From: Agrypnia vestita
Taxonomy: Eukaryota; Arthropoda; Insecta; Trichoptera; Phryganeidae
DNA length: 64,000 nucleotides
Reading direction: 5' to 3'
Assembly (NCBI GenBank): GCA_016648135.1
Contig: JADDOH010002039.1
Location: forward strand, 59,742 to 123,741
Under the pieces are notes generated by a model that saw nothing but the letters and a program-made list of their open reading frames with translations, made no database searches and was not told the DNA's origin. Both the position numbers and the translations under genes were made by a program. Position 1 is the stretch's first letter; the number at the start of each line of letters is the position of its first letter. Below, piece by piece: positions 33,647 to 44,440 of the stretch.

Positions 33647-33916
33647 TTATTTCACGGAGGGGCAAGTTTCCAGCTTTGCATCTCTTATAAGACCAGGGTG
33701 GCAGGAATGGGGGAAAGGATAAGCAGCTCCAGGAATATCCTCATCCTGGAAGCTCTTACAGCATCGATGCATATTGGAGAAAGGTACTGGCCCCTCAAAA
33801 TCTTCATGCCACAGTTCGCAAAAGGTTTCTTCTAAAAAAATATTATCGTCATTTACTCTTTTCTTTTTCTCGACGGCGCCTGTCTCTAAAGGACGCGTCC
33901 CTGGGTGGCGTATAGG
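33647..33916 (-). other. Conserved 89-codon frame, unknown cysteine-containing product (copy 1)
   Basis: Minus-strand frame open from stop to stop. It reads NDDNIFLEETFCELWHEDFE, then FSNMHRCCKSFQDED, then PHSCHPGLIRDAKLETC and ends SVK-stop at 33647-33649. Six Cys are present if both upstream and downstream parts are counted loosely, five in the part quoted. There is no suitable ATG. An acceptor-like CACCCAG ends at 33901, so it could be a last exon. GC content and residue mix look protein-like and unlike the surrounding AT-rich DNA. In the second copy (37999-38268) the frame stays open, but two Cys are changed. I do not recognise the family; it may be a decayed or chance frame. Confidence 0.35.
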
Positions 33917-34462
33917 TTAATTATGTCACCGCAAATTGAAAATTTACCTTCAAAAAACCATTCCAAAAAAAAAATACTAATTATTATTTTTTTCAAAAGC
34001 CTGTAGATTAAAGTTGACTATTTTTACAAATTAAAACAAATAACCGTTAAGCAAAATATTACCCCGAATTCATTTCTTGTCTTTTCACAACTCCAAACCT
34101 TCTTACGCATATTATCTACAAAAAGAGATTATGTTGTTCCTCTTCTTAACATAAGCATATAACCAAAAGAAAATTCGTACTTTTTTACAGGATAATAATG
34201 TTTATTGAACAAAAATACTTGATAAATATAAAAAATAAGATTCCAAATTTTCAGGAAAACGACCCTTAAACCACTTACCGAATTTTCGTAAGCCACCGCT
34301 CATAAAATATGAATCAAATAAAAATGAGCAGAGATCAATACGAAAAGAATAATATTTCATGATAAATATAAGATAACAATTTCAACGAAAATAATTTATT
34401 TTAAAAGATTTATCAAATATGTATGTATAAATATAATGTTCATATATTTTTCGTGTTGTATT

Positions 34463-34582
34463 TTACATGCTCTTATTAAGTTTAAGCGAGGAATCTTGTA
34501 ATATATTTTGATCCTCTTCCTGACCAACATACGCTCTAAATTCGGCAGAGAGACGTATTTCTAATGATAATACAATTATCAT
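34463..34582 (-). other. Small open frame, 39 aa, with hydrophobic start
   Basis: Minus strand: MIIVLSLEIRLSAEFRAYVG, then EEDQNILQDSSLKLNK, stop at 34463-34465. It lies upstream (on its strand) of the frame ending at 33647. In the second copy (38815-38934) it remains open with R-to-H and I-to-V changes and one silent change. It might be a first exon, but no splice connection preserving frame could be shown. Confidence 0.25.
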
Positions 34583-35571
34583 TAATTTATTTAATAAAAT
34601 TAATAAAAAAAATTATATCATTTATATTTCAATTTTTGGAATCATGTAACCAAGATGAATAAAGTAAAATAATTGGTATACGGAAAAAATCTATGATAAT
34701 CTATCGAAATATATTTGGCTAATATCGCAGGGATACGATATTGGAATGAAATAGAAAGATACTCAAAAACCTAAATAGATAATATTTTGCATCTTTATAT
34801 TTCACTTAGGTAGCTGATTTCACAACAAAATGAGTTATCATCAAAAATTAAAACTATAAAACAGATTACATGGGCATTTTAGTGTTTAATATATTGAATG
34901 TCATCTGTACCAAGTTTTGCTTAGTTGCTCTCTAGGACCCTTAAGAAAATAAAGTCACCCCCCCCCACCTTCATGGTACATCGCACCGTCTCCCTGTCTT
35001 TATCTTATTTTGCATTCTCTTTGCGTTTCAATTGCAAAAAACAAATGGATCCCTCTCCCCGCCAATCCCCAAACTATTCCCAGAATTCTATCTAGCGTAT
35101 AGCACAGAACGCTAGTTTGTATATGTACATAAATGTGTATATATCTATACTATATATAACAATATATATTATAGATATAGGGGCGACTTAGTTTAGTGTA
35201 GTGTAAATCTTGCGCGTAAATAAAACAATTTTAATCTCAATTTTCTTACTATAAAAATACAACTCATTATCAATCTTCTTAGTTGCTATATTAAACAATA
35301 ATATGATGAAATTTTGTGCTGACACCCTAATGTCAAAATTGAATCTGCCGACTTAAATTAATAAATTTGAAATCGAAACATTTTTTCATTCTAATATGAA
35401 TGAATTTCGAAGTTACGTAAGCATTCAATGTTTAATAATAATGGAAAATTATTAATTTTCCATTATCATTGCGGTAGATACACAGTAATTTGTGACTATC
35501 GCGTTATAAAAAGTGGATTGCTTTAAAAAATTTAATAATACGTGTGTTAATCAATTAAAAAGAGACTTCAT

Positions 35572-35804
35572 ATGTGATGTATAAAAGCGAAGGCAGCAAT
35601 ATTAAAAAATTTTAAAAAAATATTTCAAATGCAATCACTAGGAATTACTAAATTAAAATTAACTGAATTCTAGATTTTTTGTATCTATCCCTTCCAAAAT
35701 CATGTTACCTATAAAATCTCGAATTCAATACATTATAAATGAATATTTCTCGATGACTGCATTTTTTTTTTGGATATTGCTGCCTTTGTTTTTATACCCC
35801 ACAT
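35572..35804. mobile_element. Inverted-repeat element (GGGTATAAAA..AGGCAGCAATAT)
   Basis: Left arm TATAAAAGCGAAGGCAGCA and right arm TGCTGCCTTTGTTTTTATA with mirrored TGCAATCACTAGGAATTA / TTTCTCGATGACTGCA inside. Same family as the element split by mariner at 25427-26943. Present in both tandem copies, so older than the duplication. Confidence 0.7.
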
Positions 35805-35864
35805 AGAAGGTCGAAAACTTAACGTTAATTTACAAGCTGCCGTGCCGAAATTGGATAACTTTTT

Positions 35865-35935
35865 TTTCATTTTTCCGTATGTCTTTTCTAATTGATTAAT
35901 AAATTTGTTAAAAATAATCATCAATTCATGTCGAA
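35865..35935 (+). mobile_element. SINE S2 tail fragment
   Basis: TTTTTCCGTATGTCTTTTC and TAATTGATTAATAAATTTG match the S2 tail at 56598-56734. Shared by both tandem copies. Confidence 0.5.
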
Positions 35936-35955
35936 TGTTCATCCTAGTCAATGAT

Positions 35956-36154
35956 TTTTTTTTTTTTTTTTTTTTAAATAAATAGAGATGCGAACACGGA
36001 ATACGTGTCACATCAATATTCTTACTATTTTCAAACTAAGCTAAACGCTTGTGCTATGAAAATAGGACTAACTTCCTAGTCTGGGCTGAGATTCGAACCC
36101 GCGACCATTGGATCACGAGGCGAGTGTCCTAACCACAAGACCAACAAGCTACTC
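35956..36154 (-). mobile_element. SINE S3 present only in tandem copy 1
   Basis: T-run (A-tail) at 35956-35975, then the reverse complement of the S3 tail and body, B-box GATTCGAACCCGCGACC, and the head CCAACAAGCTACTC. The second copy shows the unoccupied site CAATGATTTAATTATG at 40335-40350. The insertion therefore post-dates the duplication, unless the copies are two haplotypes. Confidence 0.85.
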
Positions 36155-36222
36155 TTTTTTTAATTATGTGTGTTATCCACTTTACGTAAACGTTGAAAGA
36201 TTCAGACCTTTAGCTAGAGAAT

Positions 36223-36486
36223 ATGGTGAAAAATCAATTACAAAATTCCACCACAACAAACAGACAAAGAGATTTAATAAAAGCTCTAAAAAAGCATGTA
36301 ATAAATACGTCTCTGGCACAAGATTATTTCTTGCCTCCACAAAGTTCAATTGGAATAGTTGGAATGATCGTTGATTTTTGTTGTCACGAAACTTTAGTAA
36401 GCTCCGAAAGCAAAGGCACCATTTTACCTTTTAACACGCTCACTCAGCTCTGCAGGCTGCACAAAGCGGCCCTTGACATCGCGTAG
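36223..36486 (+). other. 87-codon frame near the end of the unit, unknown
   Basis: Reads IKALKKHVINTSLAQDYFLP and SIGIVGMIVDFCCHE, ending LHKAALDIA-stop. Open in both copies (second at 40399-40662), with three replacement changes and no clear start. A second frame over the same bases is equally open. Not recognised; possibly chance. Confidence 0.2.
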
Positions 36487-37998
36487 AGTGTGGAAAAGTT
36501 TTTTTAGCGCGTCTATTTTCCTTGACAACCCTTTAAACGTAATGTTCTCACACGCGCGTGATTTAAATATATTTCAGTTAAAAATACGAGAGCCCTAAAA
36601 ATATTTCACATGCAAACTTGTTTTATCTATTCCGGGCAAGTCCGGTTATTTAATTTAGTGATGATTCTCTCGCTTCCAGCAGCTCGAAATAGTTAGACCA
36701 TGGATTTGCTGCAGGTTGTTCTTCGTCTTCCAGCTCTCTTCTCTCGCAATTTTGCTTCGAATCGATCTAGTATTTTTATGGATATGGCCTCATTTATCTC
36801 ATATCGTCTCGTATTATGGCAAAAATATTACAATTTCTAGATTTTTATTGCTATAAGTATTTATTTTTCCTCTCACACTTCCCTATAGTGTGTATTGAAA
36901 ATATTGTCTATCATTTTTTGTCTGCAGGCAATATCAAGTATAATGTGTATGTTTTATCTGTCATTCATATCAAATTGACTTATTTATATTTGTGTATTCC
37001 TTTAATTGTAGGAGACGTTTAACAATTTTTCTTCTGTATTTTGTCTTACCAGCAATGAGCATGATGACAGTATTAAAAACTTAAAGAATAAGTGATTTTA
37101 GAGCAGAAATTATTGTGAAAGGATGAATAAAAATGATCCAGTTTTAATGTACATATTGGGATTAATAAGCTTTTCAATAAAATAAATGTACAAAATTGTA
37201 CAATCCGCCGTTATAGCTGAAACGCCGGTCAGAGCGAATTGGAGCGAATGACGTCACGCCTCTGTACCCATCACCGTGTCTTTGATATGTTGTCATAGAC
37301 ACAATGCAATGTTTACCTATCAATGATTGACGTCACGTAGACGAAATGACAAAAAAAAACAGCGAATGTTTTTGAGCGAAATTAAAAATAGGTAGATGAA
37401 AATGCAATTATTTGCGTAAAAACTTACTTTATTACTGAAATAATGTTATTTTCGGTAATATTAGACGTGTATCTACATTATGGAAGACTATTTCAAAATC
37501 TGTCATCATGCCTATTATGTCTCCCTGTTGGATGACCGAAAAATAAAATAATCAGCTTATTTTAGCGTAAAAGCGGAAGTTCTCAGTTGAAGGCTTCGCC
37601 TTTGCAGTGCAGCTGCGAAAATAACACTCTTCATTGCCTTCTACGTAATGTCGTACTTACTTGCGAGCTCTGGACAAACTAAAAAAATAACATTATATAT
37701 ATATAATTTAATCTAATGTTTCTTTATCTATATCTTACTTATTTAATCTAATGTCTTACACTAACGATTTCATTAATAATAGATATATACATGTATGACA
37801 ATGCCCCCACTTTTAAACACGAGAATAAATTCTCATTTAAAAGTGGGTAAGCGTGTAATATAAATGTGTATTAATTAAATTATATTGAATACTCTTAAGT
37901 TTGTACATTTACCAAATAAATTTTAATAAAAAATAAAAAATATATATATTTAATGCCTTCCGCTTAGTAATGTTTGTTATCCTAATAATTCTGGTGTA

Positions 37999-38268
37999 TT
38001 ATTTCACGGAGGGGCGAGTTTCCAGCTTTGCATCTCTTATAAGACCAGGGTGGTAGGAATGGGGGAAAGGATAAGCAGCTCCGGGAATATCCTCATCCTG
38101 GAAGCTCTTACAGCATCGATGCATATTGGAGAAAGGTACTGGCCCCTCAAAATCTTCATGCCACAGTTCGCAAAAGGTTTCTTCTAAAAAAATATTATCG
38201 TCATTTACTCTTTTCTTTTTCTCGACGGCGCCTGTCTCTAAAGGACGCGTCCCTGGGTGGCGTATAGG
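37999..38268 (-). other. Conserved 89-codon frame, copy 2, two cysteines lost
   Basis: Same length and frame as 33647-33916 without indels. Three substitutions were seen in the part compared: one silent (Pro CCT to CCC), one Cys to Tyr (PHSC) and one Cys to Arg (LETC). Loss of two Cys suggests relaxed constraint in this copy, if the product was ever real. Confidence 0.3.
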
Positions 38269-38814
38269 TTAATTATGTCATCGCAAATTGAAAATTTACC
38301 TTCAAAAAACCATTCCAAAAAAAAAATACTAATTATTATTTTTTTCAAAAGCCTGTAGATTAAAGTTTACTATTTTAACAAATTAAAACAAATAACCGTT
38401 AAGCAAAATATTACCCCGAATTCATTTCTTGTCTTTTCACAACTCCAAACCTTCTTACGCATATTATCTACAAAAAGAGATTATGTTGTTCCTCTTCTTA
38501 ACATAAGCATATAACCAAAAGAAAATTCGTACTTTTATACAGGATAATAATGTTTATTGAACAAAAATACTTGATAAATATAAAAAATAAGATTCCAAAT
38601 TTTCAGAAAAACGACCCTTAAACCACTTACCGAATTTTCGTAAGCCACCGCTCATAAAATATGAATCAAATAAAAATGAGCAGAGATCAATACGAAAAGA
38701 ATAATATTTCATGATAAATATAAGATAACAATTTCAACGAAAATAATTTATTTTAAAAGATTTATCAAATATGTATGTATAAATATAATGTTCATATATT
38801 TTTCGTGTTGTATT

Positions 38815-38934
38815 TTACATGCTCTTATTAAGTTTAAGCGAGGAGTCTTGTAATACATTTTGATCCTCTTCCTGACCAACATACGCTCTAAATTCGGCAG
38901 AGAGATGTATTTCTAATGATAATACAATTATCAT
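38815..38934 (-). other. Small open frame, 39 aa, copy 2
   Basis: Counterpart of 34463-34582, still open, with R-to-H and I-to-V replacements. Confidence 0.2.
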
Positions 38935-39955
38935 TAGTTTATTTAATAAAATTAATTAAATTTTTTATTTCATTTATATTTAAATTTTTGGAATCATGTA
39001 ACCAAGATGAATAAAGTAAAATAATTGGTATACGGAAAAAATCTATGATAATCTATCGAAATATATTTGGCTAATATCGCAGGGATACGATATTGGAAGG
39101 AAATAGAAAGATACTCAAAAAACCTAAATAGATAATATTTTGCATCTTTCTATTTCACTTAGGTAGCTGATTTCACAACAAAATGAGTTATCATCAAAAA
39201 TTAAAACTATAAAACAGATTACATGGGCATTTTACCATGCTCGGGAGATAAGTGTTTAATATATTGAATGCCATCTATACCAAGTTTTGCTTAGTTGCTC
39301 TCTAGGACCCTTAAGAAAAAAGAGTCACCCCCCCCCCACCTTCATGGTACATCGCACCGTCTCCCTGTCTTTATCTTATTTTGCATTCTCTTTGCGTTTC
39401 AATTGCAAAAAACAAATGGATCCCTCTCCCCGCCAATCCCCAAACTATTCCCAGAATTCTATCTAGCGTATAGCACAGAACGCTAGTTTGTATATGTACA
39501 TATTTATGTCTATATATCTGTGTATATATCTATACTATATATAACAATATATATTATAGATATAGGGGCGACTTAGTTTAGTGTAGTGTAAATCTTGCGC
39601 GTAAATAAAACAATTTTAATTTCAATTTTCTTACTATAAAAATACAATTCATTATCAATCTTCTTAGTTGCTATATTAAATAATAATATGATGAAATTTT
39701 GTGCTGACACCCTAATGTCAAAATTGAATCTGCCGACTTAAATTAATAAATTTGAAATCGAAACATTTTTTTATTCTAATATGAATGAATTTCGAAGTTA
39801 CGTAAGCATTCAATGTTTAATAATAATGGAAAATTATTAATTTTCCATTATTATTGCGGTAGATACACAGTAATTTGTGACTATCGCGTTATAAAAAGTG
39901 GATTGCTTTAAAAAATTCAATAATACGTGTGTTAATCAATTAAAAAGAGACTTCA

Positions 39956-40191
39956 TATGTGATGTATAAAAGCGAAGGCAGCAATATTAAAAAATTTATA
40001 AAAAAATTATTTCAAATGCAATCACTAGGAATTACTAAATTAAAATTAACTGAATTCTAGATTTATTGTATCTATCCCTTCCAAAATCATGTTACCTATA
40101 AAATCTCGAATTCAATACATTATAAATTAATATTTCTCGATGACTGCATTTTTTTTTTGGATATTGCTGCCTTTGTTTTTATACCCCACAT
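39956..40191. mobile_element. Inverted-repeat element, tandem copy 2
   Basis: Same structure as 35572-35804. Confidence 0.7.
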
Positions 40192-40807
40192 AGAAGGTCG
40201 AAAACTTAACGTTAATTTACAAACTGCCCTGGCGAAATTGGATATTTTTTTTTCATTTTTCCGTATGTCTTTTCTAATTGATTAATAAATTTGTTAAAAA
40301 TAATCATCAATTCATGTCGAATGTACATCCTAGTCAATGATTTAATTATGTGTGTTATCCACTTTATGTAAACGTTGAACCTTTAGCTAGTAGAGAATTT
40401 GGTGAAAAATCTATTACAAAATTCCACCACAACAAACAGACAAAGAGATTTAATAAAAGCTCTAAAAAAGCATGTAATAAATACGTCTCTGGCACAAGAT
40501 TATTTCTTGCCTCCACAAAGTTCAATTGGAATAGTTGGAATGATCGTTGATTTTTGTTGTCACGAACCTTTAGTAAGCTCCGAAAGTAAAGGCACCATTT
40601 TACCTTTTAACACGCTCCCTCAGCTCTGCAGGCTGCACAAAGCGGCCCTTGACATCGCGTAGAGTGTGGAAAAGTTTTTTTAGCGCGTCTATTTTCCTTG
40701 ACAACCCTTTAAACATAATGTTCTCACACGCGCGTGATTTAAATATATTTCAGTTAAAAATACGAGAGCCCTAAAAATATTTCACATGCAAACTTGTTTT
40801 ATCTATT

Positions 40808-41063
40808 ATAACTGTGTGGGAAATAGAGGGAAGCACATATTTGTATGAAAAATAATTGCCATTCATAAAAATATGGATTTTAATCTAGCGCAGCTATTAA
40901 AATCGAGGATTTATTGATGCAATACATAATAAAACTTAAGGGGTTACACCTACCTGGGAGCCTGAAATGTATCTAGAAATTTTAGTGATTTTTATAAGGA
41001 CTTTATCATTTTTTTTATAAGAACTTTGAAAAAAAGGCACGTCGTGTCCATTTTCATGACTGA
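40808..41063. other. Unassigned; possible TTAA-MITE end at 40936
   Basis: TTAAGGGGTTACACCTACCT at 40936 resembles the left ends at 10818 and 41849, but no matching right end was found. Confidence 0.3.
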
Positions 41064-41208
41064 GGCCCGAATTCAGAGTCAATACTTGGATAATTTACAG
41101 GTTAAGTTACGCCTTTAAAGTGTTATTTTGTACTAAAAAATAAAAAATACGCTTTTAAGGCGTTCCTTAACCTTTAAATCATCTAAGTATTGACTCTGAA
41201 TTCGGGCC
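41064..41208. mobile_element. Harbinger-like MITE, 145 bp
   Basis: GGCCCGAATTCAGAGTCAAT / ATTGACTCTGAATTCGGGCC ends; the inverted arms extend about 55 bp with AGGTTAAG and GCCTTTAAA pairs. The 3 bp flanks TGA (41061-41063, 41209-41211) are duplicated, which fits the PIF/Harbinger type. A diverged copy is at 14307-14432. Confidence 0.85.
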
Positions 41209-41283
41209 TGAGATTCAACATTCGTCAATGCACGTTTATCCGAGATACTAAAATAGGTCACGTCAAGTCAAAGATCATCATCA

Positions 41284-41600
41284 TCAATAAATTAAATATT
41301 TAAAATCCGTATGAAATTTTATTTCTAAATGAGTAATGGTGAATATTAAAGATAGGACTGTAGGTTCGATTTTATGGTTATTAAAAAATAGATTCATTAT
41401 ACATTTCTGAATTTCTAAAGTCTCCAAGTTATCTAATAGTTTTCCTTTATTATCAATATTGACTCCTGTATTATTTTTAAAACTATGGTTATTTTGAATA
41501 ATATGATTGGAGAATTCGGAAAAATTATTATCATTTGAACACCTCATATGTTCCTTAATCCTAGTATTAAAATAAAGGGTACTTTTTATATATAAAATGA
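41284..41600 (-). pseudogene. Penelope-like element, GIY-YIG endonuclease remnant
   Basis: Minus strand reads LYFNTRIKEHMRCSNDN, then FSNHIIQNNHSF, then NKGKLLDNLETLEIQKCI. The F.TR.KEH...F..H....NH.F...KG..L..LE..EI series is the C-terminal GIY-YIG region usual in Penelope-like retroelements, which nick DNA for target-primed reverse transcription. The catalytic GIY and YIG parts are missing upstream and no RT domain is present nearby, so it is a relic. Confidence 0.6.
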
Positions 41601-41852
41601 GGGTCAGTCATTATATTACTGTTTATAAATACCAGAGTCAGTCAGTTTATGATTCCTATCTTTAAAGTTTTTTTGAAAACTTCCAATATTATTTATTATA
41701 TAAAAAGCTAGTACTCGATACAATATTGATTCAAGTCAAGCCCAATAGATAAATAAAATCGTTAATGGAAGACGGAAAAAATAATAAATATATCAAAAAA
41801 GCCCATTGGTGTCATTTAAAGAACCGGCACTTTTTTTTCATAAATATATTAA

Positions 41853-42736
41853 GGGGTATACCTACGTACGAAGCGCGAAAAAAGGCAATTTTTAAGAAAT
41901 TTTTTAATAAAATATTTTTAAATTATATAATTGATATTATTTCTACATGAAAGTACATACTTTTAAGAATATGTTAATTTTTTTATAAAAAAATATTCAA
42001 CATTGGCGGAAAATTCTTGGGTTTTGTCGACTGCCGTAAAAAAAGTCCTCCGCGGTGACCACTCTCATTTTATCTGTAATCATCAGAATAAATAAAAATA
42101 TTATCATAATTGATACCATAATTTAGTCTTTGACGTAGGGATTTTTGAAAATATAGATTTTTACAAAATGGCGGGCGTTTGAATTTAAAATAGCGTTTTT
42201 TAGGGAAAATTACGGGTTTATTATGCCGACAAAAAAAAACTAACTCACTTAAAAAAATCCTACGACAAAGACTAGATAATTATGTATAGAATAACTACTA
42301 GAAATTTCAAGTTAATCGGTTCAGTGGTTGCCGAGATATTTTGGTCACATATTTTCATACCATGGTTTCGAGTTAAACGCATTTGAAAATTGAACAATGA
42401 ATAAATCGCGAAATCTTTCAACTTACCTGTATAAAATCATCGATTCCAGGTATATAATATAAGTCCTCTACCTTGCTTAGAATTCCCACATCATCGAGCA
42501 GTCTTCATAAACATAATAGAAACAGGTCTTACGTTTCTATTACGAAAGAGAGCGACTGGCAGCTAGCTACGTGTTGCACGGCGCCATGCGGTGCGGCCAC
42601 TATTATCAGCTATAACCTTGTTATTTTTTTGAATCTTTGTTTGAAATTCGCTAGACATTTTTAAGACCTCAAGCTTTAAGAAAATGCAAAAATTTAAAAA
42701 TCGTTTTTCTCGAAATATCTAGGTAGGTATTCCCCC
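41853..42736. mobile_element. TTAA-flanked MITE, copy 2 (884 bp)
   Basis: GGGGTATACCTACG start and GTAGGTATTCCCCC end, with TTAA at 41849-41852 and 42737-42740. Homologous to 10822-11473, especially over the last 120 bp. Includes GGTTCAGTGGTTGCCGAGA. No transposase. Confidence 0.65.
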
Positions 42737-42740
42737 TTAA

Positions 42741-43431
42741 GTACTTATCGAGCGTTGTGCGTTTCCGTTCTTTTAAATATCCCCGCTGTACTTTGGAATA
42801 ATGAAATTCATCATTCAACGTCAACATCCCACTTCACATTCCTCCACAATGCAAACATTTCCATCTCACCCCCCACAGCTCTCTATTCACTATCTCGTCA
42901 TCACACTTCTATAAATATGTACAGTAAAAAGTGGGAAGTACTCGTAAATACAGCCGGCAGCAGAAAACAATACAAGTCACTTTGCGAAATATCATTTACA
43001 ATATAATAGTTGAAAAAATTTATTGCCTTTTAGATTCTGTAATAAAAATAAAAATGTTACGATAGTCAAAAGCATTCTCTTTTATTAACTAGAAAATAAA
43101 TTTTAAAATGTTTATAGGTATATTGTCAGGTTAACCGTGTATTGGTTCAATTTACATCAAAAGTTAAATTTCTTCTGAAACCTGATACGGCCGAGATTGC
43201 TTTGAGAAATTTCAAACTCTAAGAAAAGGAATATTATAAACATTTCAGTAGCGAGAGATGATACTCTGAAACGGAAATTTATGTCATCTTTTGAGATTAA
43301 GAACTTCTGCATTAAGCGAGAGCTTCTTGAAGTATCAATTTTCTATGTAGATTTGTAAAGTATGCCTCCTGAAAGGTAATTATCCATACATATATGAAAT
43401 TATCGATTTCTAGCATTTTTTCGCAGTAACT
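42741..43431. other. No gene recognised
   Basis: 42790-42910 (CCACTTCACATTCCTCCACA, CACCCCCCACAGC) is C-rich on this strand and may belong to the LINE-tail family of 60694. The rest is unassigned. Confidence 0.35.
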
Positions 43432-43860
43432 ACCATCAGTAACTTACCATCATGCCGTTGCTCTCTAGGGTTAGGTTAGGAATAGAACACCACACATTTC
43501 TGGCACACCTCTTATAATTCGTCTGCTTTCATAAATCTTCACAAGGACGTTCTTCGTTTGTTAATGCATTTAACACCCCCGTTCTCCAATATTTAGTTTA
43601 TCTGATTACGCCAGGTCTTTCTTGGATGCTTCTGTTCCTAAATGTCTTCAAGACTCGATTTTTTTCTTTGCTATCCTCTGTTTGCTCGTACGTTTCACAA
43701 AACCAAAAGATCTCAGCGGTCTTAAATTATTCTACCTTCTACGTTACAGCAAATTCACTCCTAATTTGTTCATTTTTAAGTCTATCGTAAAAAGATTTTC
43801 CACACCCGCATTCTTAATACAAGACAAAAAAATTAAAGAGAATATAAAATTAATAATTTA
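43432..43860 (-). repeat. LINE-tail repeat, longer diverged copy
   Basis: AACTTACCATCATGCCGTT matches TACCATTACGCCGTT at 60708; later TCTGATTACGCCAGGTC and AATGTCTTCAAG match the order in 60694-60915. Confidence 0.4.
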
Positions 43861-44312
43861 TTTATACAATTAAAATTGTATTTCAAATTTTGGTTTTATT
43901 CCTGTCCACTGTGAAGTCTGAAAGTTTGAACATATTTTTCCGTTTGGTTAACCATATATAATATTCATATAAAGTTACTATTTTATTACTTATTATATAA
44001 AGTTACTTTATTCTTTGTGACACACAATGAATTATCAGTTGACTAGAATATTCTTAAGGGTATAAATTATATTTTATTTTGGAATAAATCATATTTCAAG
44101 GAGATTTATTAAAATACTTGAAGCATATTTCAATCACTCAAGCTTGTTAATAACAAAATAAATTGAAACAGCATTTTATTGAATTAAAATAAAACATTAT
44201 ACTCGAACTTTTTTGTCAAAAATTGAAATAAAATAATTTATTATACAAATTTTAATAAATTACCTAAAAAAGTACAAAAAATATTTTTATCGAAAAAGTA
44301 TTAAAAACTAAA
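43861..44312. other. No gene recognised
   Basis: AT-rich, with runs of AATAAA-like sequence. Confidence 0.45.
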
Positions 44313-44440
44313 TTATCCGGTGAGCAACCACCGGGATTCAAATCTAGACCTATATTTTGCTGGTAGACAGCTATACCAATTAAGAGACAAAACTGTGCAG
44401 AAAGTCAAAGTCAAATTCAAATTTTCAACACATAAATTTT
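44313..44440 (-). mobile_element. tRNA-derived SINE-like repeat (family S4)
   Basis: Minus strand: CTTAATTGGTATAGCTGTC resembles an A-box and GATTTGAATCCCGGTGG a B-box at tRNA spacing. AGTCAAAGTCAAATTCAAAT alongside resembles tails common in Lepidoptera. Single copy here. Confidence 0.45.

Larger units (their letters stand above)
32272..36631. repeat. Tandem duplication, copy 1 (4360 bp)
   Basis: The segment starting CCGGGCAAGTCCGG (32272) and ending CTTGTTTTATCTATT (36631) recurs immediately as 36632-40807. The copies differ by scattered substitutions and small indels, plus one SINE (35956-36154) found only here. At the boundaries only a single T is shared, as expected from end-joining. Confidence 0.95.
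36632..40807. repeat. Tandem duplication, copy 2 (4176 bp)
   Basis: Direct repeat of 32272-36631 lacking the SINE. It ends CTTGTTTTATCTATT at 40807, after which the sequences part. Sub-features repeat at matching offsets: CRE pair 37249-37335, hairpin near 37804, IR element 39956-40191. Confidence 0.95.

Noticed and set aside
39295..39486. 63-codon plus frame with hydrophobic stretch (FILFCILFAFQLQ)
   Set aside because: Looks like a secreted-peptide start, but it has no ATG at a suitable place and in tandem copy 1 a changed C-run alters the frame upstream; not supportable.
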